Shown here: piece after piece, positions 43,945 to 53,700 of the stretch | Numbering within the stretch: the stretch's first letter is position 1 | Layout: every line of letters starts with the position of its first letter | NCBI RefSeq assembly: GCF_946478785.1 | Contig: NZ_CAMLDD010000024.1 | Coordinates: 29,372 to 93,371 of the forward strand | DNA length: 64,000 nucleotides | Origin: an uncultured Flavobacterium sp. | Lineage (GTDB): Bacteria > Bacteroidota > Bacteroidia > Flavobacteriales > Flavobacteriaceae | Direction: 5' to 3' | Notes under the pieces: model-generated | Seen by the model: the letters and a program-made list of their open reading frames with translations, nothing else | Databases searched by the model: none | Told to the model about the DNA's origin: nothing | Position numbers and translations under genes: made by a program

Positions 43945-46900
43945 ATGAAAAGAAAGATAAACCTCATTGAAGCGGCAATGAAATTTCCACAAGTACCGAT
44001 AGCGATTACCGTTATTATGGTGCTTGCAGGTCTGATTTCATTATTGACAATGCCAAGAAGTGAAGACCCGCGTATAACAGTTAGACAAGGGCTTGTCGTT
44101 GCTTTTTATCCAGGAAGTGACGAAGAACAGATGGAGAAAGAAGTAACGGATAAACTGGAACAATATCTGTTCGGTTTTGAAGAAATAAAGAAGGAAAAAA
44201 CACATTCAGAAAGTAAACCTGGACAGGTTGTAATCACAGTTGAATTACAGGACTATGTCAAGGATACTAAAAAATTCTGGAATACTTTACAGCACGGTTT
44301 AGATGCCAATATGCCTTTGATACTTCCGCGAGGCGTACAAGGGCCGTATGTGAACAGTGATTTTGGTGACGTGGTGGTTCAGATGATTGCTGTGTCTGCA
44401 CCAGGACGTACATATGCCGAATTGGAAAATTATCTGGATGAATTGGAAGACGGTATTAAAACGATTCCTCAAGTTTCAAAAATAAAACGTTACGGAGGTC
44501 AGAAGCAACAGATATATGTCACACTTCGTGAAGATGTATTAAAACAATATGGTTTTGGCATCAATGAAATTGCTTCCACATTGAGCCAGCAGAATGTTAC
44601 GATCCCAAGTGGAGATATTGAAATTGACAAAAATCGCTTATTGATTTTTACAGATGCTCAGTACCAAAATGAAAATGAAATCGGTAATCTGATTGTATAT
44701 AGTTCTCCTCAAGGTGGTAATATCCGTTTGCAAGATATTGCCAAAATAGAACGAAGATATGAAGACCTAAAAAGTAAAATTACTGTAGCTGGTAATGATG
44801 TAATGATGCTTACTGTAGAAATGCAACCTGGTCAGAATATTGTTGACTTAGGTAAAGCATTGACCCAAAAAGTAACAGAAGTAAAAGAAGTTTTACCTGC
44901 AGATGTACAGGTCAATACCATTGTAGATCAGCCTGCTGTAGTAGATATGAACTTAGGGCATTTCTTTATTGAGTTTGCAATTGCCATTGGAGCCGTTATT
45001 CTGGTGGTAATGATTTTGCTTCCGTTTAGAGTAGCTACGATTTCTGCTATTGCGGCACCTGTAACCATTTTGGCGACATTTGCCATTCTGAATATGATAG
45101 GTGTAGAAATGCACCAGGTTAGTTTAGCTGCATTGATTATTGTACTTGGAATGGTCGTCGATGATGCCATAATTGTCGTAGACAATTATATAGAAAAAGT
45201 AGATGAAAAAGTACCGTCATGGACTGCTGCCTGGCAAAGTGCAACACAGCTTATGGTTCCGATATTCACTGCGACACTTACTATTGTTCTATCATTCTTA
45301 CCATTAGCATTTACACTAACAGGAATGACACGAGAGTTCGTACAATGGATACCAATTACGGTTAGCATAGCCTTGGCAGTTTCATTCTTAGTCGCGTTGT
45401 TTCTTACACCATATATGTGTTATCATTTCCTTAAAAAAGGATTGAAAAACCATGATACACAAAAACCTAAAAAACGTAATTTCTTAGATAGAATGCAGGA
45501 TGGTTTCGACAGAGCTATAGAGTTCTGTATGAAATATCAGAAAACGACTTTGTTTGCAGGTCTGGCGATTTTCTTCCTTTCATTTGTAGTAGGAAGCCAA
45601 GTGAAAACCGAGTTTTTCCCAATTGTGGAAAGAAATCAGTTTAATCTTGAATTGTGGATGGACAACGGTACAAATATTCATGAAACAGAAGCAGCAGTTA
45701 AAAAGATTGAAAGGGAAATCGCAGGAGACAAGCGTATTGTTACCACAGCAAGTTTTATTGGTACAAGTTCACCACGATTTTATTCTACATATTCACCGGA
45801 AAACCCGCGAGAAAATTTTGCGCAAATATTTATCAATACAGAAAGTAATGATGCCACAAATGAAATGATAGATGAATATGTTCAAAAATTCAATAATTTC
45901 CTGCCAAATGGATATGTCCGCGTTAGACAGTTAAGTAAAAAACAACAGCCTGCTCCGATTGAGATCCGTGTGATTGGTAAAGATATTACGCAACAGAAAA
46001 AAGTAGCCAAAGAAGTAGCTACAATACTAGAAAACACAAAAGGAGCAAACTGGGTACGTACAGATTATCAGGATGATTATGTAGGCCTTAAGGCTGTAGT
46101 AAAAGAAGATGTCGCTTTACGATTAGGTGTTACCAAAGCACAGATTGCACAGGCTTTAGGTGCTAAAATAAAAGGTTTTCCTATATCACAAATGTGGGAA
46201 GGTAACAAAGCCATAGATATACTATTGCGTACGGACGAAGCTGACAGGCAAGATCTGGATGCTTTGGGAAATATGTACATCACCTCATCATTTGGAGCTA
46301 AAGTACCTTTAAAACAAGTAGTGGATTTACAACCTTCATGGCATACGGGAGCTATTGTACACCGTAACGGATTGCGAACATTAACTGTTTCTTCTGAAGC
46401 ACAATTGGGTAGAAAACCTGCTGAAGTGTTCGCCGAGGCACAACCGAAAATCGATAGCTTAGAACTACCTAAAGGAGTTAAAATTGCCTATGGAGGAGAG
46501 TATGAAGATGGTCTGGAAAGCGGTCCTAAAATGGGAAAAGCTTTTATGATAAGTTTCGTGTTGATATTCTTAGTTCTGCTATTCCAATTCAAACGAGTGG
46601 GCAAAGTGTTCATTGTACTGGCATCATTCCCATTGAGTTTACTTGGAGCGATGCTGGGATTATTTCTTACAGGTTATGAATTTGGTTTTATGGCAATTAT
46701 CGGTATTACAGCCTTATTGGGTATTGTAGTTCGAAACGGAATTATCCTTGTAGACTACGCTGATGAATTGGTGCGTGATCATGGACACACGATTAAAGAG
46801 GCAGCTCTATTAGCGGCTAAGCGAAGAATGAGACCCATTTTTCTTACTTCTATGGCAGCAGCTATTGGATTGATCCCGCTAATGTCGAGTGGTTCTCCTG

Positions 46901-47061
46901 AGTGGGGTCCAATCTCGAGTACAATATCAATAGGTATTTTAGTCTCTATGGTTACTACCTTATTTATAGTTCCGGTATTGTATAGCAGATTCGTAAAACC
47001 GTCAAAGAAACCCTTGAATAAAGGTATACACGAGAAATATGATTTTCATCACGAAAGTTAA
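43945..47061 (+). CDS. RND efflux permease (HAE-type)
   Basis: The 1038-residue product has the RND layout: a first membrane helix, two large periplasmic loops and a helix 4 segment with acidic residues (LAALIIVLGMVVDDAIIVVDN). The N-terminus (KFPQVPIAITVIMVLAG, MPRSEDPRI) and the GIVVRNGIILVDY motif near residue 930 mark an AcrB/MdtB-like pump rather than a CzcA-type metal pump. Because it is under a metal-regulon operator it may still export metal-linked toxic compounds. It is followed 17 nt later by its TolC gene. Confidence 0.9.
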   Translation: MKRKINLIEAAMKFPQVPIAITVIMVLAGLISLLTMPRSEDPRITVRQGLVVAFYPGSDEEQMEKEVTDKLEQYLFGFEEIKKEKTHSESKPGQVVITVELQDYVKDTKKFWNTLQHGLDANMPLILPRGVQGPYVNSDFGDVVVQMIAVSAPGRTYAELENYLDELEDGIKTIPQVSKIKRYGGQKQQIYVTLREDVLKQYGFGINEIASTLSQQNVTIPSGDIEIDKNRLLIFTDAQYQNENEIGNLIVYSSPQGGNIRLQDIAKIERRYEDLKSKITVAGNDVMMLTVEMQPGQNIVDLGKALTQKVTEVKEVLPADVQVNTIVDQPAVVDMNLGHFFIEFAIAIGAVILVVMILLPFRVATISAIAAPVTILATFAILNMIGVEMHQVSLAALIIVLGMVVDDAIIVVDNYIEKVDEKVPSWTAAWQSATQLMVPIFTATLTIVLSFLPLAFTLTGMTREFVQWIPITVSIALAVSFLVALFLTPYMCYHFLKKGLKNHDTQKPKKRNFLDRMQDGFDRAIEFCMKYQKTTLFAGLAIFFLSFVVGSQVKTEFFPIVERNQFNLELWMDNGTNIHETEAAVKKIEREIAGDKRIVTTASFIGTSSPRFYSTYSPENPRENFAQIFINTESNDATNEMIDEYVQKFNNFLPNGYVRVRQLSKKQQPAPIEIRVIGKDITQQKKVAKEVATILENTKGANWVRTDYQDDYVGLKAVVKEDVALRLGVTKAQIAQALGAKIKGFPISQMWEGNKAIDILLRTDEADRQDLDALGNMYITSSFGAKVPLKQVVDLQPSWHTGAIVHRNGLRTLTVSSEAQLGRKPAEVFAEAQPKIDSLELPKGVKIAYGGEYEDGLESGPKMGKAFMISFVLIFLVLLFQFKRVGKVFIVLASFPLSLLGAMLGLFLTGYEFGFMAIIGITALLGIVVRNGIILVDYADELVRDHGHTIKEAALLAAKRRMRPIFLTSMAAAIGLIPLMSSGSPEWGPISSTISIGILVSMVTTLFIVPVLYSRFVKPSKKPLNKGIHEKYDFHHES

Positions 47062-47078
47062 TTGAAAAAAAATAAATC

Positions 47079-48377
47079 ATGTTACAAAGAAAATATAAAA
47101 TATTCGTAAAAGCTTTTGTATTTGCTTTTGCTGTTTTACAGGGAACAGATAACCTGTTTGCCCAACAGCAATTAACTCTTGCAGAAAGTAAAGAACTAAC
47201 CCTGAAAAACAATTACAGGATTAGTAAAGCCAAAGAAGATGTTACTGCTTCCAGATCTGAGAAACAAATATCAGACGCGACGGCAAGACCCAAAATAGAT
47301 GCTTCTGCAACTGCATTTTACTTTGGTGAGCCATTAAATTCCATGCTTCCTGAGTACGGTTTCGCCCCGATGGTAAGCGTTACTCAGCCTATTTATACAG
47401 GAGGAAAGATTAAGTACGGTAAACAAATGGCGGAAACCAATATAGAGATGAGCAATGCTCAGCAGAGATTGGTCGAAGACGATGTGTTGTTAGCTACCGA
47501 AACTGCCTATTGGATTGTAGTACAGGCTAAAGAAGAAATAAAAATGGAGAAACAAGTTAAAAGACAGTTAGCTTCCCATTATACTTTTTTAAATAATCAA
47601 TTCCAGGCAGGTATTATTTATAAAAATGATGTGCTTCGGGCAAAAGTACTTCAAAATGAAAATGAAGCTCGATTACAGGCGGCTGAGAACAAACTAATAT
47701 TAGCCAAAAAAAGATTAATCCAGTTAACTGGAATAGAAGAACAAACGGATATTGATGTAGTTGGTTCATTGAGTGATGATGAATTTAGAAACTATGAGAT
47801 GTTACAAAGCGTACAAGTAAATCGTCCTGAAGTAGACTTAGCCACAAGTGCCATAAAAATGAGTGAACTTACAAAGAATATGCTCAGAGCCGATCTAAAA
47901 CCGACAGTTGGCTTATCACTTAACGGAATGGCTGCCTTTGGAAAAGAAGGTATTAATTTTGGAGATCCAACCAAAAACAGTATGCTTACTTATTTCGGAA
48001 TGTTAAGCGTAAAGATTCCCGTATTCGATTGGGGAAGTAAGCGAGAGAAAGTAAAGCAACAGGAAGCTAACATACGTTCGGCAGAATATGGATTGAGAGA
48101 ACTTCAAAGCCAGATTAATGTGGAGATAGAACAAGCAACACTTAACCTTCAACTGCAGGCAAACAATATAGATTTAATGCAGGCTTCACTAATTGAAGCT
48201 GATGAAAATCTAAAATTAAGTAATGATCGTTTTCAAGCAGGAACTATCACTGGAGAAGATGTATTAATAGCAGAAACACTTTGGCAGCGTGCGTATAGCA
48301 GTATGCTTGATGCAAAAGTAAGATACAAAATTGCTGAAGCTGTTTATCACAAAGCCATCGGACAAATAAAACAGTAG
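47079..48377 (+). CDS. TolC-family outer-membrane efflux protein
   Basis: The 432-residue product has a signal peptide ending AQQQLT and two TolC repeats of long helices (LTLAESKELTLKNN near residue 30; IKMSELTKNMLRADLKPTVGLSLNGMAAFG near 260). It forms the outer-membrane exit duct for the RND pump encoded just upstream. It is the last gene of the operon, with a terminator at 48393. Confidence 0.9.
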   Translation: MLQRKYKIFVKAFVFAFAVLQGTDNLFAQQQLTLAESKELTLKNNYRISKAKEDVTASRSEKQISDATARPKIDASATAFYFGEPLNSMLPEYGFAPMVSVTQPIYTGGKIKYGKQMAETNIEMSNAQQRLVEDDVLLATETAYWIVVQAKEEIKMEKQVKRQLASHYTFLNNQFQAGIIYKNDVLRAKVLQNENEARLQAAENKLILAKKRLIQLTGIEEQTDIDVVGSLSDDEFRNYEMLQSVQVNRPEVDLATSAIKMSELTKNMLRADLKPTVGLSLNGMAAFGKEGINFGDPTKNSMLTYFGMLSVKIPVFDWGSKREKVKQQEANIRSAEYGLRELQSQINVEIEQATLNLQLQANNIDLMQASLIEADENLKLSNDRFQAGTITGEDVLIAETLWQRAYSSMLDAKVRYKIAEAVYHKAIGQIKQ

Positions 48378-48392
48378 TCATTAACAATATAA

Positions 48393-48424
48393 TGTAGAGG
48401 CTCAATATGCCTCTACATTTTTAA
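48393..48424 (+). terminator. Terminator of the RND operon
   Basis: TGTAGAGGC and GCCTCTACA pair around a 7-nt loop and are followed by T5. Confidence 0.8.
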
Positions 48425-48442
48425 AATTGAAATTATGATAAA

Positions 48443-49012
48443 ATGATACAAGAACAGCATACTGATAACCCAAAAGGTGTATTGATGATACCGGATATTT
48501 CAGGCTTTACAGATTTTGTTGTCAAGTCGAATATGTTTGTTGGAAAATATATAACAGAAAATCTCCTGAAAGTAATAATGGATAGTAATATTCTGTGTTT
48601 TGAAATTTCTGAAATTGAAGGCGATGCAATACTTTTCTATAAGTACCAAAACTTACCGACGTTTGAAGAGAGTTTAATGCAGATAGAGCTTATCTACGGT
48701 AATTTTCAAAAGGAATTACAGCGCTTATCTCAACAGTTAGCAATAGAAATACCTCTTTCTTTAAAGACAATAGTCCATTACGGTGAATTTACCCAGTACA
48801 AAATCGGAAAATTTGAGAAACTTTATGGTGCACCTGTAGTAGAAGCACACAAAATGCTTAAAAATCATATTGCAGAATATCCCCCTTATGCTTTGTTTTC
48901 AAATGCTTTTTTACAAGCCAATTTTGAGCAACCTGAACAATCAACATTAGAATACGATAATTGCGAAGACTGTAAATATTTGCCCGAAATAGGCTACATT
49001 CACTATTTATAA
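48443..49012 (+). CDS. DUF2652 protein, nucleotide-cyclase-like fold
   Basis: The 189-residue product contains MIPDISGFTDFV, EISEIEGDAILFYKY and LKTIVHYGEFTQYKIGKFEKLYGAPVVEAHKML. These match the order of class III adenylate/guanylate cyclase motifs (D-x-x-GFT, GDA-x-F, and the G-x-V-x-G-like loop). DUF2652 proteins are relatives of that fold, but catalytic metal and base residues are not all evident. The role is unknown; it may bind a nucleotide or lipid-like ligand. It lies after the RND operon terminator, before the Fur-family gene. Confidence 0.75.
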   Translation: MIQEQHTDNPKGVLMIPDISGFTDFVVKSNMFVGKYITENLLKVIMDSNILCFEISEIEGDAILFYKYQNLPTFEESLMQIELIYGNFQKELQRLSQQLAIEIPLSLKTIVHYGEFTQYKIGKFEKLYGAPVVEAHKMLKNHIAEYPPYALFSNAFLQANFEQPEQSTLEYDNCEDCKYLPEIGYIHYL

Positions 49013-49022
49013 GACAGTAACC

Positions 49023-49087
49023 AGTAAATCTCGTAAATCTATCAAAGAATATTACAAGATGGAATAAAATCGACTTCTATACTTTTA
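49023..49087 (+). promoter_or_regulatory. Metal-regulon operator 9 and -7 box (Fur-family gene)
   Basis: AGTAAATCTCGTAAATCTAT starts at 49023; TACTTTTA starts 57 nt later at 49080. The ATG at 49126 is 103 nt from the motif, which supports this start over the TTG at 49090. Confidence 0.65.
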
Positions 49088-49125
49088 CATTGGATTTATT
49101 AGCTCATTTAATCCATAAAAGCAAG

Positions 49126-49575
49126 ATGAAAAGTTTAGAAGAAAGGTTAGAAAAAAGAAGTATAAAACCAACATCAGTTAGATTATTAATTTTTCAGACA
49201 ATGTCTGAATTTAAAAAAGCATTTAGCCTGACCGATTTGGAAACGGAACTAGAGACGGTAAATAAATCTACTATTTTTAGGACCTTGACCCTTTTTCATG
49301 ACAACTTACTCATTCATACGATCGATGATGGTTCCGGCTCAATGAAATATTCAATTTGTAGTGATTCATGTATGTGCAATGTAGGTGACCTACATGTACA
49401 TTTCAACTGTAACCGCTGTAAGAATACTTTTTGTCTTGAAAGTATTGCTATTCCACCGATTCAGCTGCCAGATAGTTTTTTATTGGAAAGTATAAATTTT
49501 GTAATGAAGGGAATGTGTAATGAGTGTTCGAGATTTTTTAAGAAACAAATAACTCCAAATAAAACCGCATTTTAA
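49126..49575 (+). CDS. Fur-family metalloregulator (Fur/Zur-like)
   Basis: The product of about 149 residues has the Fur winged helix (RSIKPTSVRLLIFQTM, then VNKSTIFRTLTLFHDNLLI). The metal-binding half contains HVHFNCNRCKNTFCLE (structural zinc CxxC) and a C-terminal CNEC. The second-half CxxC pair and His-rich stretch fit a Zur- or Fur-type sensor. An operator-like repeat, AACC-A-GGTT, occurs in front of the next gene and of the Zn-type ATPase, the best candidate targets. The gene itself follows the HMA-AraC-type operator, linking the two circuits. Confidence 0.85.
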   Translation: MKSLEERLEKRSIKPTSVRLLIFQTMSEFKKAFSLTDLETELETVNKSTIFRTLTLFHDNLLIHTIDDGSGSMKYSICSDSCMCNVGDLHVHFNCNRCKNTFCLESIAIPPIQLPDSFLLESINFVMKGMCNECSRFFKKQITPNKTAF

Positions 49576-49576
49576 A

Positions 49577-49606
49577 AAACAGCCATATGTAAATATGGCT
49601 GTTTTG
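49577..49606 (+). terminator. Terminator after Fur-family gene
   Basis: AAAACAGCCATAT and ATATGGCTGTTTT pair perfectly around GTA. Confidence 0.75.
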
Positions 49607-49645
49607 CATTTGCAACCAGGTTCCCAAATACTACAGCTAATTTTG
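49602..49645 (+). promoter_or_regulatory. Fur-type operator/promoter copy 1
   Basis: 28 bp (49602-49629) containing GCAACCAGGTTCCCAAAT recur at 57899 with one mismatch. AACC-A-GGTT is palindromic. A TAATTTTG -7 box starts 9 nt after the repeat at 49638, as in copy 2. Confidence 0.68.
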
Positions 49646-49670
49646 TTGTGTAAAAATTCATAATATAGAT

Positions 49671-50078
49671 ATGGAAAATAGATATAATAATAACTCGAAA
49701 ATAAAATCAGGTTACGTAGATAACCCAGATTTTGAGGTAAAAAAAATTGAATGTGTAGTTTCTGAAAAAGAAACAATGTATACCTATACATCAATACTTC
49801 AATCTATGTCATCACACCCTATAGCAAGAGCTATTTTTAAAGTGTTGCCATCTGTACAATTATCAGACTATAGAATTGAAAAAGTTGAAGAAATACAAGG
49901 AGGAATTAAAGGTTTTATTGATAATCATGAAGTAATTATTGGAAATCTTGAATTGATGAAATGTTACGATTTTTATTATGATGAAAGCTTGAATCATATC
50001 AATGAAAAGGTGATTCTTGTAATGATAGATGATAGATATACAGGCTGCTTTATAATGAAAGAGGTGTTAAATGACTAA
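49671..50078 (+). CDS. Stand-alone P1B-ATPase nucleotide-binding-domain-like protein
   Basis: The 135-residue product matches only the N-domain of heavy-metal P-type ATPases. YTYTSILQSMSSHPIARAIFKVL has the conserved HP of SEHP, and EEIQGGIKGFIDNHEVIIGNLELM is the GxG and GN segment. It ends MIDDRYTGCFIMKEVLND, where the P-domain would resume. There are no membrane helices, no DKTG and no CPC. It may be a regulator or partner of the Zn ATPase that shares its promoter type, or a conserved fragment. It has its own promoter and operator. Confidence 0.7.
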   Translation: MENRYNNNSKIKSGYVDNPDFEVKKIECVVSEKETMYTYTSILQSMSSHPIARAIFKVLPSVQLSDYRIEKVEEIQGGIKGFIDNHEVIIGNLELMKCYDFYYDESLNHINEKVILVMIDDRYTGCFIMKEVLND

Positions 50079-50235
50079 ATTTATTTTAAATAAATTGCTA
50101 ATTACATAATCTTTTATAGATTTCATTCATGAGAAAAATAACTTATTTGTTAAGTTGAGTGCTATTATATTTTTTGTAAGTTTGTACCGACTTATTGGAT
50201 GGATTATCAATCAATTAAAGTTTAAAATTAGAGAG

Positions 50236-50577
50236 GTGAAAATATTTGTATTTATATTCAGTGTTTATATGTTAGGGATGTCAATACTTCCCTGCACAGA
50301 CGCTTTGTATGAATGTACAGCAAATAACAACCAGTTAGTAGAAATTGGACTATCACATGAAGATAATCATAAAACGGAACACAAAGATTTTTGTAGTCCT
50401 TTTTGTTCTTGCCAATGTTGTGGAACCATTACTGTAGCTATTTCGGATTTCAACATAACCGAAGTAGTATCCCCAAAACTTAAATTGAACGCTAAACAAA
50501 AGGTTTCTCTTAGAAATGTAAATCTCTATTCCCAATACTCCGGGAGCATATGGCAACCGCCAAAGATTAATGTTTAA
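50236..50577 (+). CDS. DUF6660-type small exported Cys-rich protein
   Basis: The product of about 113 residues starts at a GTG (50236) with a good signal peptide (KIFVFIFSVYMLGMSILPC). It then has a His-containing loop and the CSPFCSCQCCG cluster, a typical pattern of a small family found beside CusA-type efflux genes in Bacteroidota (DUF6660). The metal-ligand-rich motif suggests periplasmic metal binding or sensing. It lies 129 nt upstream of the CusA-TolC gene. Upstream TTG starts give an unlikely hydrophobic extension. Confidence 0.68.
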   Translation: MKIFVFIFSVYMLGMSILPCTDALYECTANNNQLVEIGLSHEDNHKTEHKDFCSPFCSCQCCGTITVAISDFNITEVVSPKLKLNAKQKVSLRNVNLYSQYSGSIWQPPKINV

Positions 50578-50610
50578 AAAGTAATTACTAGTCTTTTCTC
50601 TTGCGCTTGT

Positions 50611-50625
50611 GAAGAATATTTCTTC
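50611..50625. promoter_or_regulatory. GAAGAA-TAT-TTCTTC palindrome upstream of cusA-type gene
   Basis: Six-base arms around TAT sit inside a larger imperfect inverted repeat (GCG ... TGCG). It has no T tract, so an operator is more likely than a terminator. Confidence 0.4.
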
Positions 50626-50650
50626 GTGTGCGTCAGTAAAAATTATTGTA

Positions 50651-50669
50651 CTATCATTTTAAATGATAG
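50651..50669. promoter_or_regulatory. CTATCATTT-T-AAATGATAG palindrome upstream of cusA-type gene
   Basis: Perfect 9-bp arms around one T lie 38 nt before the start of the CusA-TolC fusion gene. It is a candidate repressor site. Confidence 0.5.
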
Positions 50670-50706
50670 AAATCGTATATACTTTAAATATTAATACTAA
50701 TCAAAA

Positions 50707-53700
50707 ATGTTAGATAACATAATTAAATTCAGTATCAAGAATAAGCTCATTATTGGAGTAATGACTTTGCTGCTGATAATATGGGGCGTATGGAGTGCTA
50801 CAAAACTTCCTATAGATGCCCAGCCTGATATTACAAATAATCAGGTACAAGTTATAACTCTATGTCCTACTCTAGCGGGGCAGGAAGTTGAACAATTAGT
50901 TACATTTCCAGTAGAGCAAAGTATTGTCAATCTTCCTGATGTGGAAGAGATACGAAGTATTTCCCGTTTTGGACTTTCAGTCGTTACCGTTGTTTTTAAG
51001 GATGAAGTAGACATCTACTTTGCTAGACAACTGGTTAATGAGAAATTGAAAGAAGCTGAGGAGCAAATTCCTGAGGGTGTAGGCACACCGGAACTATCCC
51101 CTGTTAGCACTGGCTTAGGTGAAGTGTATCAGTATATACTACATCCTAAAAAAGGTAGCGAAGACAAATATACCGCTATGGATCTGAGAACAATGCAAGA
51201 TTGGATTGTTGCTCGTCAACTATATGGAACACCAGGAATTGCTGAAATCAATAGCTTTGGAGGGCTGCTGAAGCAGTATGAAGTTTCTGTCAATCCAGAT
51301 CGTTTAAGAGCTATGGATGTGAGTATTTCCGAAATATTTTCTGCATTGGAAACTAATAACCAAAATACAGGAGGTGCATATATTGACAAGAAACCCAATG
51401 CATATTTTATTAGAGGTGTAGGTTTGGTAAACACACTTGAAGATGTAGGGAATATTGTTGTAAAGAATATTTCAGGAGTTCCTATACTGGTAAAAGATGT
51501 AGCAGAAGTACGTTTTGGTAATGCCATTCGTTACGGTGCGCTCACCTACAACGGAGAGGTAGATGCTGTGGGAGGAATCGTCATGATGCTCAAAGGAGAA
51601 AACAGTGCCAAAGTGGTAGAACGTATTAAGGAGAAAATTCCGACAATACAACAATCTCTACCAGACGATATCGTTATCGAACCTTATCTCGACAGAACAG
51701 ACCTTGTTGGACGTGCCATAGATACGGTTGAGAAAAATCTTATAGAGGGAGCTTTAATTGTAATTTTTGTCTTAATTCTGTTTCTAGGTAATTTAAGAGC
51801 TGGTTTAATTGTCGCTTCTGCTATTCCTTTGTCAATGCTATTTGCATTAGGTATGATGAGATTGTTTGGAGTGAGTGCCAATCTGATGAGTTTAGGAGCT
51901 ATAGACTTTGGTTTGATTGTGGATGGTTCTTTGATTGTAGTGGAAGCAACAATGCATCATCTAGGGCTTAGAAAATCAAATAAGAGACTTACACAGGGAG
52001 AAATGGATGAAGAAGTGTTCGATTCTGCAAGAAAAATACGTACAAGTGCGGCTTTCGGAGAAATCATCATTCTTATTGTATACATCCCAATATTAACATT
52101 AGTAGGGATCGAAGGAAAAATGTTTACACCAATGGCTCAAACAGTCAGTTTTGCAATTATTGGAGCTTTAATTCTTTCATTCACCTATATCCCTATGATG
52201 AGTGCACTGTTCTTGTCAAAGAAACCTATCACAAAAAAGAACCTGTCAGATAAAATGATGGATTTCTTAAACAAAGTGTATCAGCCCCTTTTAGAAAAAG
52301 CTATTAGATTAAAATATGTAGTGATAGGATCAGCGGTAGGTTTATTTGCAATCAGCTTATTCTTATTTTCCCGAATGGGTGGTGAATTCTTACCGAAACT
52401 AGGTGAAGGAGATTTTGCAATGCATTGTATTCTACCTCAAGGGACTTCTTTAAGTCAAAGTTTGGAGACATCTATGCAAGCGTCTCGAATTCTGAAAGAA
52501 TTTGACGAAGTTAAAATGGTGGTAGGAAAAACAGGTGCCGGTGAGATACCTACTGATCCGATGCCTCCGGAGGCTACAGATTTAATGGTCATTCTTAAGC
52601 CACAAAAAGAATGGAAAGAAAAAAAATCTTATGATGAGCTTTCAAACGAAATGATGGAAAAACTAGAAAGTATCCCAGGGGTTTTCTTTGAAGCTAATCA
52701 GCCTATTCAGATGAGATTCAATGAATTAATGACGGGGATTCGTCAGGATGTGGCAGTGAAAATTTTTGGAGAAAATCTGGATTCTCTATTGGTGTATGCT
52801 AATAAAGTTAATACTATAGTACAGACAATTCCGGGAGCGACTGCGCCACAAGTAGAAAGAGTGGATGGACTCCCTCAAATCAACATTGATTATGATCGGG
52901 CGAGAATTGCCAACTATGGTTTAAAAATTCAAGATATTAATGACATTGTGAGTACTGCCTTTGCAGGAAAAGCAGCAGGTGTAGTATATGAAAATGAGCG
53001 AAAATTCGATCTGGTAGTTCGTCTGGACAATGAGCACAGAACCTCTATAGAAGATGTAAGTAATCTATTCATACCAACGCCTAGTGGAGAACAAATTCCG
53101 CTTTCTCAAGTAGCTGATGTCAACTATAAATTAGGTCCAGCACAAATAAGCCGTGAAGACGGAAAACGTCGTATATATGTTGGCTTTAACGTTCAGGGAA
53201 GAGATGTTGCAAGTGTGGTGAAAGATATTCAAGACAAACTCGCTCAAGAAGTGAAACTTCCGAGCGGCTACTATGTAACGTATGGTGGTCAATTTGAAAA
53301 TTTACAAAAAGCAAGCGATCGTTTACTCATCGCAGTGCCGATCTCACTTCTTCTAATATTTGTACTTCTTTACTTTACATTCCGTTCACTTAAAGAAGCG
53401 GCACTTGTATATGCTGCAATACCTATGAGTGCCATAGGTGGAGTATTTGCATTGTTGTTGAGAGATATGCCATTTAGTATTTCAGCCGGAGTTGGTTTTA
53501 TTGCTTTGTTCGGTGTGGCGGTACTAAACGGAATCGTACTTATAGCAACATTCAATAGGTTAGAAAAAGAAGGTTGGGATGACATAGTTGCACGGGTAAT
53601 TGAAGGAACCAAAACAAGGTTACGTCCTGTTCTAATGACGGCATCTGTTGCCAGTTTAGGTTTTCTTCCTATGGCTTTAAGTACCAGTGCGGGAGCTGAA

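Noticed and set aside
50635..50658. Possible eleventh copy of the metal-regulon motif upstream of the CusA-TolC gene (CAGTAAAAATTAT)
   Set aside because: No TAnnTTTG-like box is present 57 nt downstream (TAATACTA instead) and the start codon is only 72 nt away, so it was left out of the regulon.
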